A DNA stretch of 64,000 nucleotides from Novosphingobium chloroacetimidivorans (GTDB taxonomy: Bacteria > Pseudomonadota > Alphaproteobacteria > Sphingomonadales > Sphingomonadaceae), in the NCBI RefSeq assembly GCF_014204535.1, contig NZ_JACHLR010000001.1, positions 372,001 to 436,000 on the forward strand, in the 5' to 3' direction. Each line of letters begins with the position of its first letter. Position 1 is the first letter of the stretch. Shown piece after piece: positions 48,512 through 61,881 of the stretch. Below the pieces are notes generated by a model that saw only the letters and a program-made list of their open reading frames with translations, had not been told where the DNA came from and did no database searches. The translations under genes were made by a program, and so were the position numbers.

Positions 48512-49144
48512 ATGGCGTCCGAGAACAAATCCGTGCCTGCCACCAACACCGAGACCATCAGCACCAACGTAGTTGCGCTGCCCACGCGCCTGGAAGCGAC
48601 CACCGCATCCGAGAAGGCGATCGGCTTCGTGAAGGAGCATCCGGTGCTGACCGTGGTCGGGGGTGTTGCCGTAGGACTTGCGATCAGCGCGCTCATCCCG
48701 CGTAGCTTCAGTCGCCGCTTCGCCAAGCGCGCGTACCGCTACGCCGAAGCTGGCGCCGCCGCGGCGCTTTCGTTCGGGCAGGATGCGGTCGACAAGGCCG
48801 AGGACGGTGGCGTGGTAGCGCGCAAGAAGGCGGCCCTGCTCGCCTCGCGCGCCGAAAAGCTGGGCGAGCATGCCGTTGCGCGCGCCGAAAAGCTCGGTGT
48901 CGCCGCGCTTGGTACCGCGACGAGCTTGGGTCACGCCGCGGCCGAGCGTGCCGAACGCCTTGGCCACCTGGCGGCGGTACGAGCCGAGGATCTGGGTGGC
49001 CGCGGATCGGACCGCCTCAGCCAGCTTGGCGACAAGGCGCTGGTACAATCGAGCAAGCTGTTCGGCGTGCCGAAGCGATCCTCCAGCCTCGCTGATCGTA
49101 TCCTCGACAAGGCGCACGGTGTCCGGGCACGCTTGCGCGGCTGA
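48512..49144 (+). CDS. Membrane protein with 11-residue amphipathic repeats
   Basis: 210 aa. One hydrophobic helix (about 41-63, HPVLTVVGGVAVGLAISALI) is followed by a basic helix (RSFSRRFAKRAYRYAEA). Residues 113-178 are six tandem 11-mers with consensus RAExLGxxAax: RAEKLGEHAVA, RAEKLGVAALG, TATSLGHAAAE, RAERLGHLAAV, RAEDLGGRGSD, RLSQLGDKALV. Such periodicity gives amphipathic helices that lie on membranes, as in LEA-type proteins and synuclein. It is the last gene of the EcfG-driven unit. Confidence 0.78.
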   Translation: MASENKSVPATNTETISTNVVALPTRLEATTASEKAIGFVKEHPVLTVVGGVAVGLAISALIPRSFSRRFAKRAYRYAEAGAAAALSFGQDAVDKAEDGGVVARKKAALLASRAEKLGEHAVARAEKLGVAALGTATSLGHAAAERAERLGHLAAVRAEDLGGRGSDRLSQLGDKALVQSSKLFGVPKRSSSLADRILDKAHGVRARLRG

Positions 49145-49212
49145 GGGTTGCGCCGCACCATGGCGAGCGGGTAGGGGTCGAACTTCAACTCTAAAGGATT
49201 TCGGCTCCTTCC

Positions 49213-49446
49213 ATGCAGAAACTCCACCTCGTGATGGGCGGTCGCGTCAAGGACCCCCGTGGACTTGAGTACACGGACCTCAAGTCGCTCGATATCGTCG
49301 GCGTGTTCCCCGACTACGATTCCGCCGAAGACGCGTGGCGCGCCAGTGCACAGCGCACGGTAGACGATGCCGAGATGAAGTACGTGATCGTGCATCTGCA
49401 CCGCCTGCTTGAGCCCGAGCTTCCGTCCGACACCACCACGAAGTGA
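49213..49446 (+). CDS. DUF4170 family protein
   Basis: 77 aa. MQKLHLVMGGRVKDP and the central FPDYDSAEDAWRASAQRTVDDAEMKY (shortened) are typical of this alphaproteobacterial family of unknown function. It follows the stress operon by 68 nt and overlaps the acetyltransferase gene by 4 nt, so the latter two are coupled. Confidence 0.88.
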   Translation: MQKLHLVMGGRVKDPRGLEYTDLKSLDIVGVFPDYDSAEDAWRASAQRTVDDAEMKYVIVHLHRLLEPELPSDTTTK

Positions 49447-49931
49447 TCAGGACATTTCGGCCGGGCGACGAACATGCGCTCCGGGACATCCACCTCGCCT
49501 CGATCACGAGGGTGGGACCGCTCGCGTATAACCCCGCACAAATCGCAGCCTGGGCTTCCAAGACGCGCGATGCCGAGGAGTGGCTCGAGTGGCACGATTT
49601 CGGTGACCGCATTACCATCGCCTTCACCGAAGAGGGCGAAGCGGCGGCGTTTACTCTGCTCGAGGCTGACGGACACCTGGATATGCTCTATTGCCACCCC
49701 GATCACGTACGCCAGGGACATGCTTTGCGTCTGGTCGAGGAAGCGAGCGCCTTCGGGCGGGCCAAGGGATTGGCCACGATCACGACGGATGCCAGCGAGC
49801 TCGCGCGTCCGGTGTTCCTGGCCGCCGGTTATCGCGTCGAAGAGCGCCAGGACTTCCTGCTCGATGGCGTGCCGATCCATAACTATGCCATGAGCAAGGA
49901 CCTGATGCCCGAGCCCGAACTGGCCGCTTGA
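49443..49931 (+). CDS. GNAT-family N-acetyltransferase
   Basis: 162 aa. GNAT pattern: IRTFRPGDEHALRDIHLAS, acetyl-CoA pyrophosphate motif HPDHVRQGHALRLVEEA and the final FLAAGYRVEERQDFLLDGV. The start is GTG 49443, overlapping the DUF4170 stop. Acceptor unknown. Confidence 0.88.
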   Translation: MIRTFRPGDEHALRDIHLASITRVGPLAYNPAQIAAWASKTRDAEEWLEWHDFGDRITIAFTEEGEAAAFTLLEADGHLDMLYCHPDHVRQGHALRLVEEASAFGRAKGLATITTDASELARPVFLAAGYRVEERQDFLLDGVPIHNYAMSKDLMPEPELAA

Positions 49932-49985
49932 ACCGTCCGGCACAGGGATCCGGAGCCTTCGCCGCTTCGAACCGTTGTACTGCTC

Positions 49986-50603
49986 ATGATCAAACCTGGC
50001 TCCCTGGAAGCTACCAGCCTCGTGCTGGCGTTGGCACTTGCCGCCTGTTCTTCTCAGGACGCTCCGCCCGATGCTGCCGAGGCGACGGAGAGTGCGGTGT
50101 CCCCGTCAGCCCCGGCAGCGGAGCCATCGGTCCCCGAGGCAAGCGCAGCGCCGGGGCCAGCTCGCGACAGCGCGGATGTCTTGAGGCTTGAAGGCCTCGA
50201 CGATCTCCGGATCGGCAAGGCCGTGCCCGAGGGGAGCACATGGGCCGAACGCGGTGCGCAGACTGGCGACGCTTGTCGCGTGGTGAGCTCACCCGATCAT
50301 CCTGGCGTCTACGCCATCACGGCGAACGGGATCGTACGGCGCATCACGGTCGGCAAGCGGTCCACCGTCAAGCTGGTGGAAGGCATCGGCGTAGGTGCGA
50401 GTGAGACAGACGTTCGCAAATGGTTCGCGGGCTTTCGCGAGGAACCGCACAAGTACGAGGCACCACCTGCCAAGTACCTCACCGCGCCAAATGCCGCGCG
50501 CAGTGACTCCGCTCTGCGGTTCGAGATCGGCCAGGATGGCAAGGTGGCGCTGATCCACGTGGGGACCATGCCAGAACTCGGCTTGGTCGAGGGTTGCGCC
50601 TGA
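49986..50603 (+). CDS. Lipoprotein of unknown function
   Basis: 205 aa with lipobox LAAC (SLVLALALAACSSQ). After the Cys, residues about 24-60 are a Pro/Ala/Ser/Glu linker, then a compact domain with GKAVPEGSTWAERGAQTGDACRVV and a second Cys pair (C near 97 and the terminal GCA), possibly a disulfide. No family recognised. The following stretch to 50798 shows no gene. Confidence 0.78.
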   Translation: MIKPGSLEATSLVLALALAACSSQDAPPDAAEATESAVSPSAPAAEPSVPEASAAPGPARDSADVLRLEGLDDLRIGKAVPEGSTWAERGAQTGDACRVVSSPDHPGVYAITANGIVRRITVGKRSTVKLVEGIGVGASETDVRKWFAGFREEPHKYEAPPAKYLTAPNAARSDSALRFEIGQDGKVALIHVGTMPELGLVEGCA

Positions 50604-50798
50604 ACCTGCCGCTGAGAGCAGGCCCTTGTCAGCTCGACATCCGTCCGACGGCTGCAGCGTGCATGGTCGACCAAAGCAACAACAATCCAGGAGCGCGAAC
50701 GCTACCCTGGATTGCTCTGCCATACACGATGACGATGAGACGGTCCGTGAACCTTCGCCGCAGCCAACCCATTGCCGTCCGCTGCGACGCCGACCTCG

Positions 50799-51275
50799 TC
50801 AGATGAATTCGATCTTCTCGACCACGAAGAACTTGTCGCCGGCGGGGACAGTCACTTCAATTTCCTCCTCGACCTTGCGGCCGATCAGCGCCTTGCCCAG
50901 CGGCGAGTTGTAGCTGATCCGCCCGACCTTCGCATCGGCCTCATACGGGCCGACGATCTGGTACTTCACCGGCTTGTCATCATCGTCGAGCAGCGTGACG
51001 GTGGCGCCGAAGATGATCTTGTCGCCTGACAGCGAAGCCGGATCGATGATCTGCGCACGGCTGATCTTGTCCTCCAGGTCGGCGATCGTCGCTTCGACCT
51101 GGCCCTGGCGCTCCTTCGCAGCGTGGTACTCGGCGTTCTCCGACAAGTCGCCATGTGCGCGTGCTTCTTCGATCGCATCGACAATGCGCGGGCGTTCCTC
51201 GCGCAGAGCCTTGAGATCGGCGGTCAGCCTCTCGTAGCCTTCCGCGAGCATCGGCAACTTCTCGACACTGGCCAT
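50799..51275 (-). CDS. greA: Transcription elongation factor GreA
   Basis: 158 aa. It rescues backtracked RNA polymerase by stimulating transcript cleavage. The N-terminal coiled coil carries the acidic tip in [17 protein letters not shown]; the C-terminal FKBP-like part ends in [18 protein letters not shown]. Length is normal. It lies downstream of carB on the same strand, 125 nt away. Confidence 0.97.
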   Translation of the reverse strand: MASVEKLPMLAEGYERLTADLKALREERPRIVDAIEEARAHGDLSENAEYHAAKERQGQVEATIADLEDKISRAQIIDPASLSGDKIIFGATVTLLDDDDKPVKYQIVGPYEADAKVGRISYNSPLGKALIGRKVEEEIEVTVPAGDKFFVVEKIEFI

Positions 51276-51400
51276 TGCTTCGCTTTCATCCTTTTCGTTG
51301 CCGCCGGCGTTGGCGTTTCACCCCCGCCGCGACTAGTCCCCTGCCCCGCTCGCATGAGGAGCAGGCTGATCGCTAATAATGTGGGGAGGCGAGATTGGTT

Positions 51401-54724
<3,324 letters not shown>

Positions 54725-54783
54725 TATGCTGCTACCTTGGTGAAAGGAGTCGGTGTGGGGGTTACCGGACGTTGAAGAAGCGC

Positions 54784-55119
54784 ATGACGCCGGTTGCGAA
54801 AAAGCTGAGGCGCGAGCCGACGGAAGCGGAAAAGCGGTTGTGGTCGCGGTTGCGAGCAAGCCAGCTTGGCGTTCAGTTCACGCGTCAGTTCGCGATTGAG
54901 CGGCATGTGTTGGATTTCGCGTGCCGATCCTTGAAGCTGGCCGTCGAACTCGACTGCGGACAGCATGCGGACAGTCCGGCCGACGATCTGCGTACCGAAA
55001 TCATTGAATTGCACGGCTACCGCGTCATTCGCTTCTGGAACAACGAAGTGCTGCAGAACACCGATGGCGTTCTGACCGTGCTGATGCAGGAACTCGATCT
55101 CGGCAGAAACCGTGTCTAG
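54784..55119 (+). CDS. DUF559 (VSR-like) endonuclease-domain protein
   Basis: 111 aa. [41 protein letters not shown] and [12 protein letters not shown] are hallmarks of DUF559, a small PD-(D/E)xK-type domain related to very-short-patch repair nucleases. The catalytic-type acidic residues (D and E in LDFA...AVELD) are present. ATG 54784 is preferred; TTG 54772 is the longest frame. It interrupts the car operon on the opposite strand and is followed directly by a palindrome cluster. Confidence 0.88.
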   Translation: MTPVAKKLRREPTEAEKRLWSRLRASQLGVQFTRQFAIERHVLDFACRSLKLAVELDCGQHADSPADDLRTEIIELHGYRVIRFWNNEVLQNTDGVLTVLMQELDLGRNRV

Positions 55120-55235
55120 CTCCTCCTCCCTCAAGGGAGGAGGTTGGGAGGTGGGTGTACCCACGCTAGCGTGGACGCGCTGCCCAGCGGCATCGCTCCC
55201 ACACCCCCGGCCCCTCCCCGCCGGGGAGGGGGGAA
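55120..55235. repeat. Palindrome cluster downstream of the DUF559 gene
   Basis: Four palindromes in 110 nt. CCTCCTCCCT/AGGGAGGAGG has a 2-nt loop (55122-55143). GTGGGT/ACCCAC has a 2-nt loop (55151-55164). CCACGCTAGCGTGG is a self-complementary 14-mer (55161-55174). CCCCTCCCC/GGGGAGGGG has a 3-nt loop (55211-55231). This is a REP/BIME-like mosaic, with no T-run. Confidence 0.7.
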
Positions 55236-55260
55236 GAAAGTTAACGCCAGCAACCATCAA

Positions 55261-55644
55261 TCAGCCGACCAGCTCGGCGAAGGCCTTGTCCCAGTACTCC
55301 GGGCCTTCCGCCTTGGCCTTGCCGACAATCGGATCGTTCGCCTGCATGTCCGCCACCACGGCACGGAACTTGTCGGTCTGGAACTGGTGCATGGAGCCGC
55401 CGAAGTCGTTCTGCTTCGTTTCCCAGACGCCCTTGGCAATCATGGCGTCGAGGAACTTGGTGCCGGCCAGCTTCGACTTGCCACGCACCTTGGTGCCGAA
55501 CTTGCGCACGGCGACCGCGAACTTGTCCTCGATGATCAGCACCAGTTCGCCATAGGGGTACCAACGCGTGGCGATGTTCAGGTCGTTTGCGGGGCCGGCG
55601 ACGTAGTAGGCGATCATGTGGTCGACCAGGTCGGACTCGCTCAT
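55261..55644 (-). CDS. Conserved-looking protein of unknown function coupled to carA
   Basis: 127 aa. ATG 55644 overlaps the carA stop (ATGA). N-terminal SESDLVDHMIAYYVAGPAND and the basic middle RKFGTKVRGKSKLAGTKFLD suggest a small nucleic-acid- or protein-binding domain; no family recognised. Codon use matches its neighbours. It lies between carA and carB and might modulate the synthase (inference from position only). The same frame remains open far upstream only as a shadow of carA. Confidence 0.75.
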   Translation of the reverse strand: MSESDLVDHMIAYYVAGPANDLNIATRWYPYGELVLIIEDKFAVAVRKFGTKVRGKSKLAGTKFLDAMIAKGVWETKQNDFGGSMHQFQTDKFRAVVADMQANDPIVGKAKAEGPEYWDKAFAELVG

Positions 55645-56822
55645 GCCGGCACTCCCTCTTGCATCATCTCGACGAAGTTCTTGAACAGGTAGAAGCTGTC
55701 CTGCGGCCCGGGGCTCGCCTCGGGGTGGTATTGCACGCTGAAGGCGCGCTTGCCACGCAGCGCAATGCCGCAATTCGAGCCGTCGAACAGCGAGACATGC
55801 GTCGCGACCACATCCTCGGGCAGGCTGTCGTTGTCGACCGCGAAGCCGTGGTTCATCGAGGTGATCTCGACCACGCTGTCGGTCAGGCGCTTGACCGGGT
55901 GGTTGGCGCCGCGATGGCCCTGGAACATCTTGAGCGTCTTCGCGCCCGCTGCCAGTGCCAGTAGCTGGTGGCCCAGGCAAATGCCGAACACGGGGATGTC
56001 GCGCCGCAGCAGCTCGCGAATGACGGGCACGGCGTAGGTGCCGGTCGCGGCCGGGTCGCCGGGACCGTTGGAGAGGAACACGCCGTCCGGCTTCAGCGCA
56101 AGGATCGTCTCGAGCGAAGCTTCGGCCGGAACCACCGTCACCCGCGCGCCGGCCTTCACCAGGTTGCGGAAGATGTTGTCCTTGGAACCGTAATCGATCG
56201 CCACCGCATGCGGACGCACGTCGCGGGGGGAGCGGCCGTAACCGGCGCCCAGCGTCCAGGTGGAACCTTCCCACTGCTCCTCGATCTCGCGGCTCACGAT
56301 CTTGGCGAGGTCCATGCCCTCCAGGCCCGGCCAGTCCCGCGCGCGCTCCACGAGAGCGGCAATGTCGAAACGGCCATCGGGATGGTGCGCGATCACGGCA
56401 TTGGGCGCGCCAGAGAGGCGGATGCGCCGGGTCAGCGCGCGGGTGTCGACACCGGCGAGGCCGATCTTGCCCTTGGCCTTCAGCCACTCGCCGAGTTCGC
56501 CGCGCGAGCGGAAGTTGGACGCTTGCGTCACATCCTCGCGCACGACCATGCCGACCGCGCCATCGACCTTCGACTCGTGGTCCTCGTCGTTGATGCCGAC
56601 GTTGCCGATGTGCGGAAAGGTGAAGGTGACGATCTGCGCGGCATAGGAAGGATCGGTCATCACCTCCTGGTAGCCGGTCATCGAGGTGTTGAAGCAAAGC
56701 TCTCCGACCGACTCGCCGCTTGCACCGAAACCGCGGCCCCAGACCACGTGTCCATCGGCAAGCACGAGAACGCCGGTGGCGCCGTCAGGTTGAGGCGCGT
56801 GCGAAGGGGCGGCGTCGGCCAT
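55641..56822 (-). CDS. carA: Carbamoyl-phosphate synthase small subunit
   Basis: 393-aa glutaminase that supplies ammonia to CarB. The class I glutamine amidotransferase triad is visible: nucleophile Cys in PVFGICLGHQLLALA, and HPEASPGPQD near the end. N-terminal LVLADGHVVWGRGFGASG and FNTSMTGYQEVMTDPSYA are typical. It is first in carA-127aa-carB on the minus strand. Confidence 0.97.
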   Translation of the reverse strand: MADAAPSHAPQPDGATGVLVLADGHVVWGRGFGASGESVGELCFNTSMTGYQEVMTDPSYAAQIVTFTFPHIGNVGINDEDHESKVDGAVGMVVREDVTQASNFRSRGELGEWLKAKGKIGLAGVDTRALTRRIRLSGAPNAVIAHHPDGRFDIAALVERARDWPGLEGMDLAKIVSREIEEQWEGSTWTLGAGYGRSPRDVRPHAVAIDYGSKDNIFRNLVKAGARVTVVPAEASLETILALKPDGVFLSNGPGDPAATGTYAVPVIRELLRRDIPVFGICLGHQLLALAAGAKTLKMFQGHRGANHPVKRLTDSVVEITSMNHGFAVDNDSLPEDVVATHVSLFDGSNCGIALRGKRAFSVQYHPEASPGPQDSFYLFKNFVEMMQEGVPA

Positions 56823-56976
56823 GAAGGGTCGCTCCGGTAGGCGGTTCTGACAATGGGTGCTAAGGGGCGGCGGCTAGTCCCGCTTGGCGCCCACGTCAAG
56901 GCAGGCGATGGATTTTGCGCACTCTTGGCTCTATCTGGCCCCCACACCTTCGACATTCAGGAATGCAGTGACACCC

Positions 56977-57429
56977 ATGATCCGCGATACCCTCAAGGCC
57001 GCCCAGGTTGCAGCGATGAAGTCCGGCGACAAGCCGCGCCTGGCCGCCGTGCGCCTCATCCTCGCCAAGGTGAAGGACCGCGACATCGAACTGCGCACCG
57101 CTTCCACGCAGCCGGACGACGATGCCATGGTGATCGAGGTGCTGCAGAAGATGGTCAAGCAGCGCCGCGAATCGATCCAGCTGTTCGAGCAAGGCGGCCG
57201 GCCGGAGAAGGCCGAGGAGGAAAAGGCCGAGCTGGCCGTAATCGAGGAGTTCCTGCCGCAGCAGCTCTCCGAGGCCGACACGAAAGCCGCCATCGAGGCG
57301 ATCAAGGCAGAAACCGGCGCGGCCGGGCTGAAGGACATGGGCAAGGTCATGGCGGAGCTGAAGGCCCGGCATGGCTCGGTGCTCGACATGGGCAAGGCAA
57401 GTGGGTGGGTGAAAGAGGCGCTGGCCTGA
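56977..57429 (+). CDS. YqeY/GatB-domain protein
   Basis: 150 aa. MIRDTLKAAQVAAMKSGDK, RLAAVRLILAKVKDRDIE and the C-terminal GAAGLKDMGKVMAELKARHG fit the YqeY family, related to the tRNA-amidotransferase GatB C-terminus. ATG 56977 is the conventional start; the frame is open 31 codons upstream. In many bacteria yqeY precedes dnaG-rpoD, as here with the GIY-YIG gene between. Confidence 0.92.
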   Translation: MIRDTLKAAQVAAMKSGDKPRLAAVRLILAKVKDRDIELRTASTQPDDDAMVIEVLQKMVKQRRESIQLFEQGGRPEKAEEEKAELAVIEEFLPQQLSEADTKAAIEAIKAETGAAGLKDMGKVMAELKARHGSVLDMGKASGWVKEALA

Positions 57430-57440
57430 AGGGGACGCCA

Positions 57441-57537
57441 GCGTGTCTCGACTTCGCTCGACACGAACGGAGATCGGGGGCTAAACTCGGTTTTGTTCAC
57501 CCCTTCTCCGTTCGTGTCGAGCGAAGTCGAGACACGC
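57441..57537. repeat. Perfect 32-bp inverted repeat
   Basis: 57441-57472 and 57506-57537 are exact reverse complements (32 of 32) with a 33-nt spacer. The left arm begins GCGTGTCTCGACTTCGCTCG. A single-arm copy, 27 of 29 identical to 57442-57470, is at 57838-57866 inside the GIY-YIG gene. It follows the yqeY stop by 11 nt; it may end that transcript but has no T-run. Confidence 0.8.
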
Positions 57538-57555
57538 AAGGCGCAAGCTCACACC

Positions 57556-57915
57556 ATGGCATTCTGGGCTTATATCCTGAAATGCGCTGACGGGCGATTT
57601 TACACGGGCCATACGGATGATCTGGAGCGCCGGATGGGCGAGCACCAGCACGGCGGTTTCTGCGACTTCACCACACGTCGGCGGCCCGTGACGCTGTTCT
57701 GGTCGCAAGACTTCGCCACTCGCTACGAGCCGCTGTCGGCTGAGTTGCAGATCAAGAAATGGTCTAAGGCAAAGAAGGAGGCTCTCGCTGCAGGCGATCG
57801 GAATCGTCTGTCCTTCTATGCCCGACCGCCGCGTGAACGTGTCTCGACCACGCTCGACACGAACGGCGATTCGGAGCAACGCAAGACGGATCAAAGGGGG
57901 CAAATCTCGTGCTAA
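57556..57915 (+). CDS. GIY-YIG nuclease-domain protein
   Basis: 119 aa from ATG 57556. The GIY-YIG pattern is WAYILKCADGRFYTGHTDDLERRMGEH, then FTTRRRPVTLFWSQDF and AELQIKKWSKAKKEALAAGD (shortened). The normal domain ends near residue 92; residues 95-104 (RVSTTLDTNG) are encoded by a repeat copy and the tail runs into dnaG, overlapping by 7 nt. The family (UPF0213 type) has no settled function. It is enclosed by the 32-bp inverted repeat and the third arm. Confidence 0.88.
   Translation: MAFWAYILKCADGRFYTGHTDDLERRMGEHQHGGFCDFTTRRRPVTLFWSQDFATRYEPLSAELQIKKWSKAKKEALAAGDRNRLSFYARPPRERVSTTLDTNGDSEQRKTDQRGQISC
57838..57866. repeat. Third arm of the inverted-repeat family, inside the GIY-YIG gene
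   Basis: 29 nt, 27 identical to 57442-57470 and in the same orientation. It encodes part of the C-terminal tail of the GIY-YIG protein. Differences are two adjacent bases (TT to CA). Confidence 0.75.
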
Positions 57916-59762
57916 CCCCGCAATGGCTCGATCAACTCCGCGCCCGCACAACACTGTCGGCGCTGATCGGACGCACGGTCCGGCTGCAGAAGGTCGGCAA
58001 CGAGTTCAAGGCCTGTTGCCCCTTTCACAACGAGAAGACGCCCAGCTTCCACGTCAATGACGCGAAGGGCTTCTACCACTGCTTCGGCTGCTCCGCGCAT
58101 GGCGATGCCATTCGCTGGCTGACCGACCATCAGGGCCTTGCCTTCATGGATGCGGTCAAGGAGCTCGCCGCCGAGGCGGGGATGGACGTCCCGGCGCCCG
58201 ATCCACGCACCGCTCGCGCTGCCGAGAAGCGCGACTCGCTGCATGACGTGATGGCCGCGGCGCAGGAGTGGTTCGTCGCCAGCCTTGCCGCGCCCGAGGG
58301 CGAGGCAGCGCGGGCGTATCTGGCTACGCGCGGGTTCGATGCGCACACCGTCCAGCGCTTCGGCTTCGGCTTCGCGCCCGAAGGCCGCCAGGCGTTGAAA
58401 GCCGCCCTCTCCCGCTTTCCCGAGCCGATGCTGATCGAGGCGGGCTTGCGGATCGCCGTGGACGACAAGGACCCGTACGACCGCTTTCGGGGCCGGCTGA
58501 TGCTGCCGATCGAGGACACGCGCGGGCGGGTGATCGCGTTCGGCGGACGCATTCTCGCCAAGGGCAAGACGGATGCTCCCAAGTACCTGAACTCGCCCGA
58601 TACCCCGCTCTTCGACAAGGGCCGGACGCTCTACAACCTGCATCGCGCCGCCCCCGCTGCGCGCCAGAGCGGGCGAATGATCGTGGTCGAAGGCTACATG
58701 GACGTGATCGCGCTCGCTGCCGCCGGCATCGGCGAATGCGTCGCCCCGATGGGAACCGCGCTGACCGAGCCGCAGATCGAACTGCTGTGGCGCCACGTAG
58801 AGATGCCCACCTTGTGCTTCGACGGGGATGCCGCCGGCCAACGTGCGGCGATGCGGGCGATCACTCGAGCCTTGCCGCTGCTGCGCCCTGCGCACAGCCT
58901 GCGTATCGTTCGCCTGCCCGAGGGGCTCGACCCCGATGACCTGCTCAAAAGCAAGGGAAAGGCGGCGATGGACGACCTGCTCGGCCAGGCTCGCTCGCTC
59001 GTCGACGTATTGTGGGAGTTCGAACGCGACGCCCTGCCGCTGAGCACGCCCGAGGCCAAGGCCGGCCTCAAGGCTCGACTGATGGCGCATATCGAGACGA
59101 TCGCGCACCAGGACGTGGCAGGGCTCTACAAGCGCGAGTTGATGGACCGTTACTCGGCCTTTGCGTTTCCGCGACGCGAGGAGCGCCCGTACACGCCTCG
59201 GCGGCAGGCGGCAGCCGGCAAGCGGGGCGGCTTCCAGCCCGGCCCCGAGCCGTCCGACCCGCTCTCCATCGCCCGACTGAACCGGGCGACCGACGGCAAC
59301 CGCGATACGCTCGCCGCCGCGATCCTCGCCGGCTTGGTGCGCTGGCCCGGGCAAATCCACCGTCATGCCGAGACACTGATGTCCATCCACGGCCTCGATC
59401 GGCGCTTCGGCATCCTGGTCGACTGCTGCGACTCGGCGCACCCGCTTGAAAGCCAGGCTCTTGCCGCCATATTGGCGAAACACGGTCTGGCGCTGCCGGG
59501 TCCGTCAGCCTGGTCCGACCTGCGTTTCGGGTTTCTGCAGCCCGATGTGGGTGAAGGCCAGGCGGCGACGGAACTGGCGCAGGCGATAGAACTCCTGGTC
59601 GAACGGCCAGCGCTCGAAGCAGCCCTTGCCAGAGCGACGGGCCGTTTCGAAAGCGAGTTGTCCGAAGACGCTTTTCTCGAGCAGCAAAGGTTGCTCAAGA
59701 GAAAGCTGGAATTTGACAATCGCCTCAGGCAAATGGCGACGAGACATGCAGCTGGCACTTAA
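57909..59762 (+). CDS. dnaG: DNA primase
   Basis: 617-aa enzyme laying RNA primers for replication. The zinc-binding domain is CCPFHNEKTPSFHV...YHCFGCSAHGDAI, then the Toprim region VVEGYMDVIALAAAG and CFDGDAAGQRAAMRAI with the catalytic acidic residues. The C-terminal part contacts DnaB. GTG 57909 with AAGGGGG upstream gives MLTPQWLDQLRART. It is followed by rpoD after 33 nt. Confidence 0.97.
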   Translation: MLTPQWLDQLRARTTLSALIGRTVRLQKVGNEFKACCPFHNEKTPSFHVNDAKGFYHCFGCSAHGDAIRWLTDHQGLAFMDAVKELAAEAGMDVPAPDPRTARAAEKRDSLHDVMAAAQEWFVASLAAPEGEAARAYLATRGFDAHTVQRFGFGFAPEGRQALKAALSRFPEPMLIEAGLRIAVDDKDPYDRFRGRLMLPIEDTRGRVIAFGGRILAKGKTDAPKYLNSPDTPLFDKGRTLYNLHRAAPAARQSGRMIVVEGYMDVIALAAAGIGECVAPMGTALTEPQIELLWRHVEMPTLCFDGDAAGQRAAMRAITRALPLLRPAHSLRIVRLPEGLDPDDLLKSKGKAAMDDLLGQARSLVDVLWEFERDALPLSTPEAKAGLKARLMAHIETIAHQDVAGLYKRELMDRYSAFAFPRREERPYTPRRQAAAGKRGGFQPGPEPSDPLSIARLNRATDGNRDTLAAAILAGLVRWPGQIHRHAETLMSIHGLDRRFGILVDCCDSAHPLESQALAAILAKHGLALPGPSAWSDLRFGFLQPDVGEGQAATELAQAIELLVERPALEAALARATGRFESELSEDAFLEQQRLLKRKLEFDNRLRQMATRHAAGT

Positions 59763-59795
59763 AATAGCCGGGCAGCAGGATCACACGGCGGTAGA

Positions 59796-61835
<2,040 letters not shown>

Positions 61836-61844
61836 TGTTTTTCA

Positions 61845-61878
61845 GCCGCGCTTGAGGGCCTCGGCCCGCAAGCGCGGC
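61845..61878. terminator. Strong hairpin between rpoD and the CLC gene
   Basis: GCCGCGCTTG (61845-61854) pairs with CAAGCGCGGC (61869-61878); inside, GGGCC pairs with GGCCC around a 2-nt loop. It lies in the 46-nt gap between convergent genes. There is no T-run on either side, so the terminator call rests on the position and stem. Confidence 0.55.
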
Positions 61879-61881
61879 CTG

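Noticed and set aside
55645..56697. Extension of the 127-aa protein through carA
   Set aside because: Frame is open only because it is a shadow of carA; the ATGA overlap at 55641-55644 marks the start.
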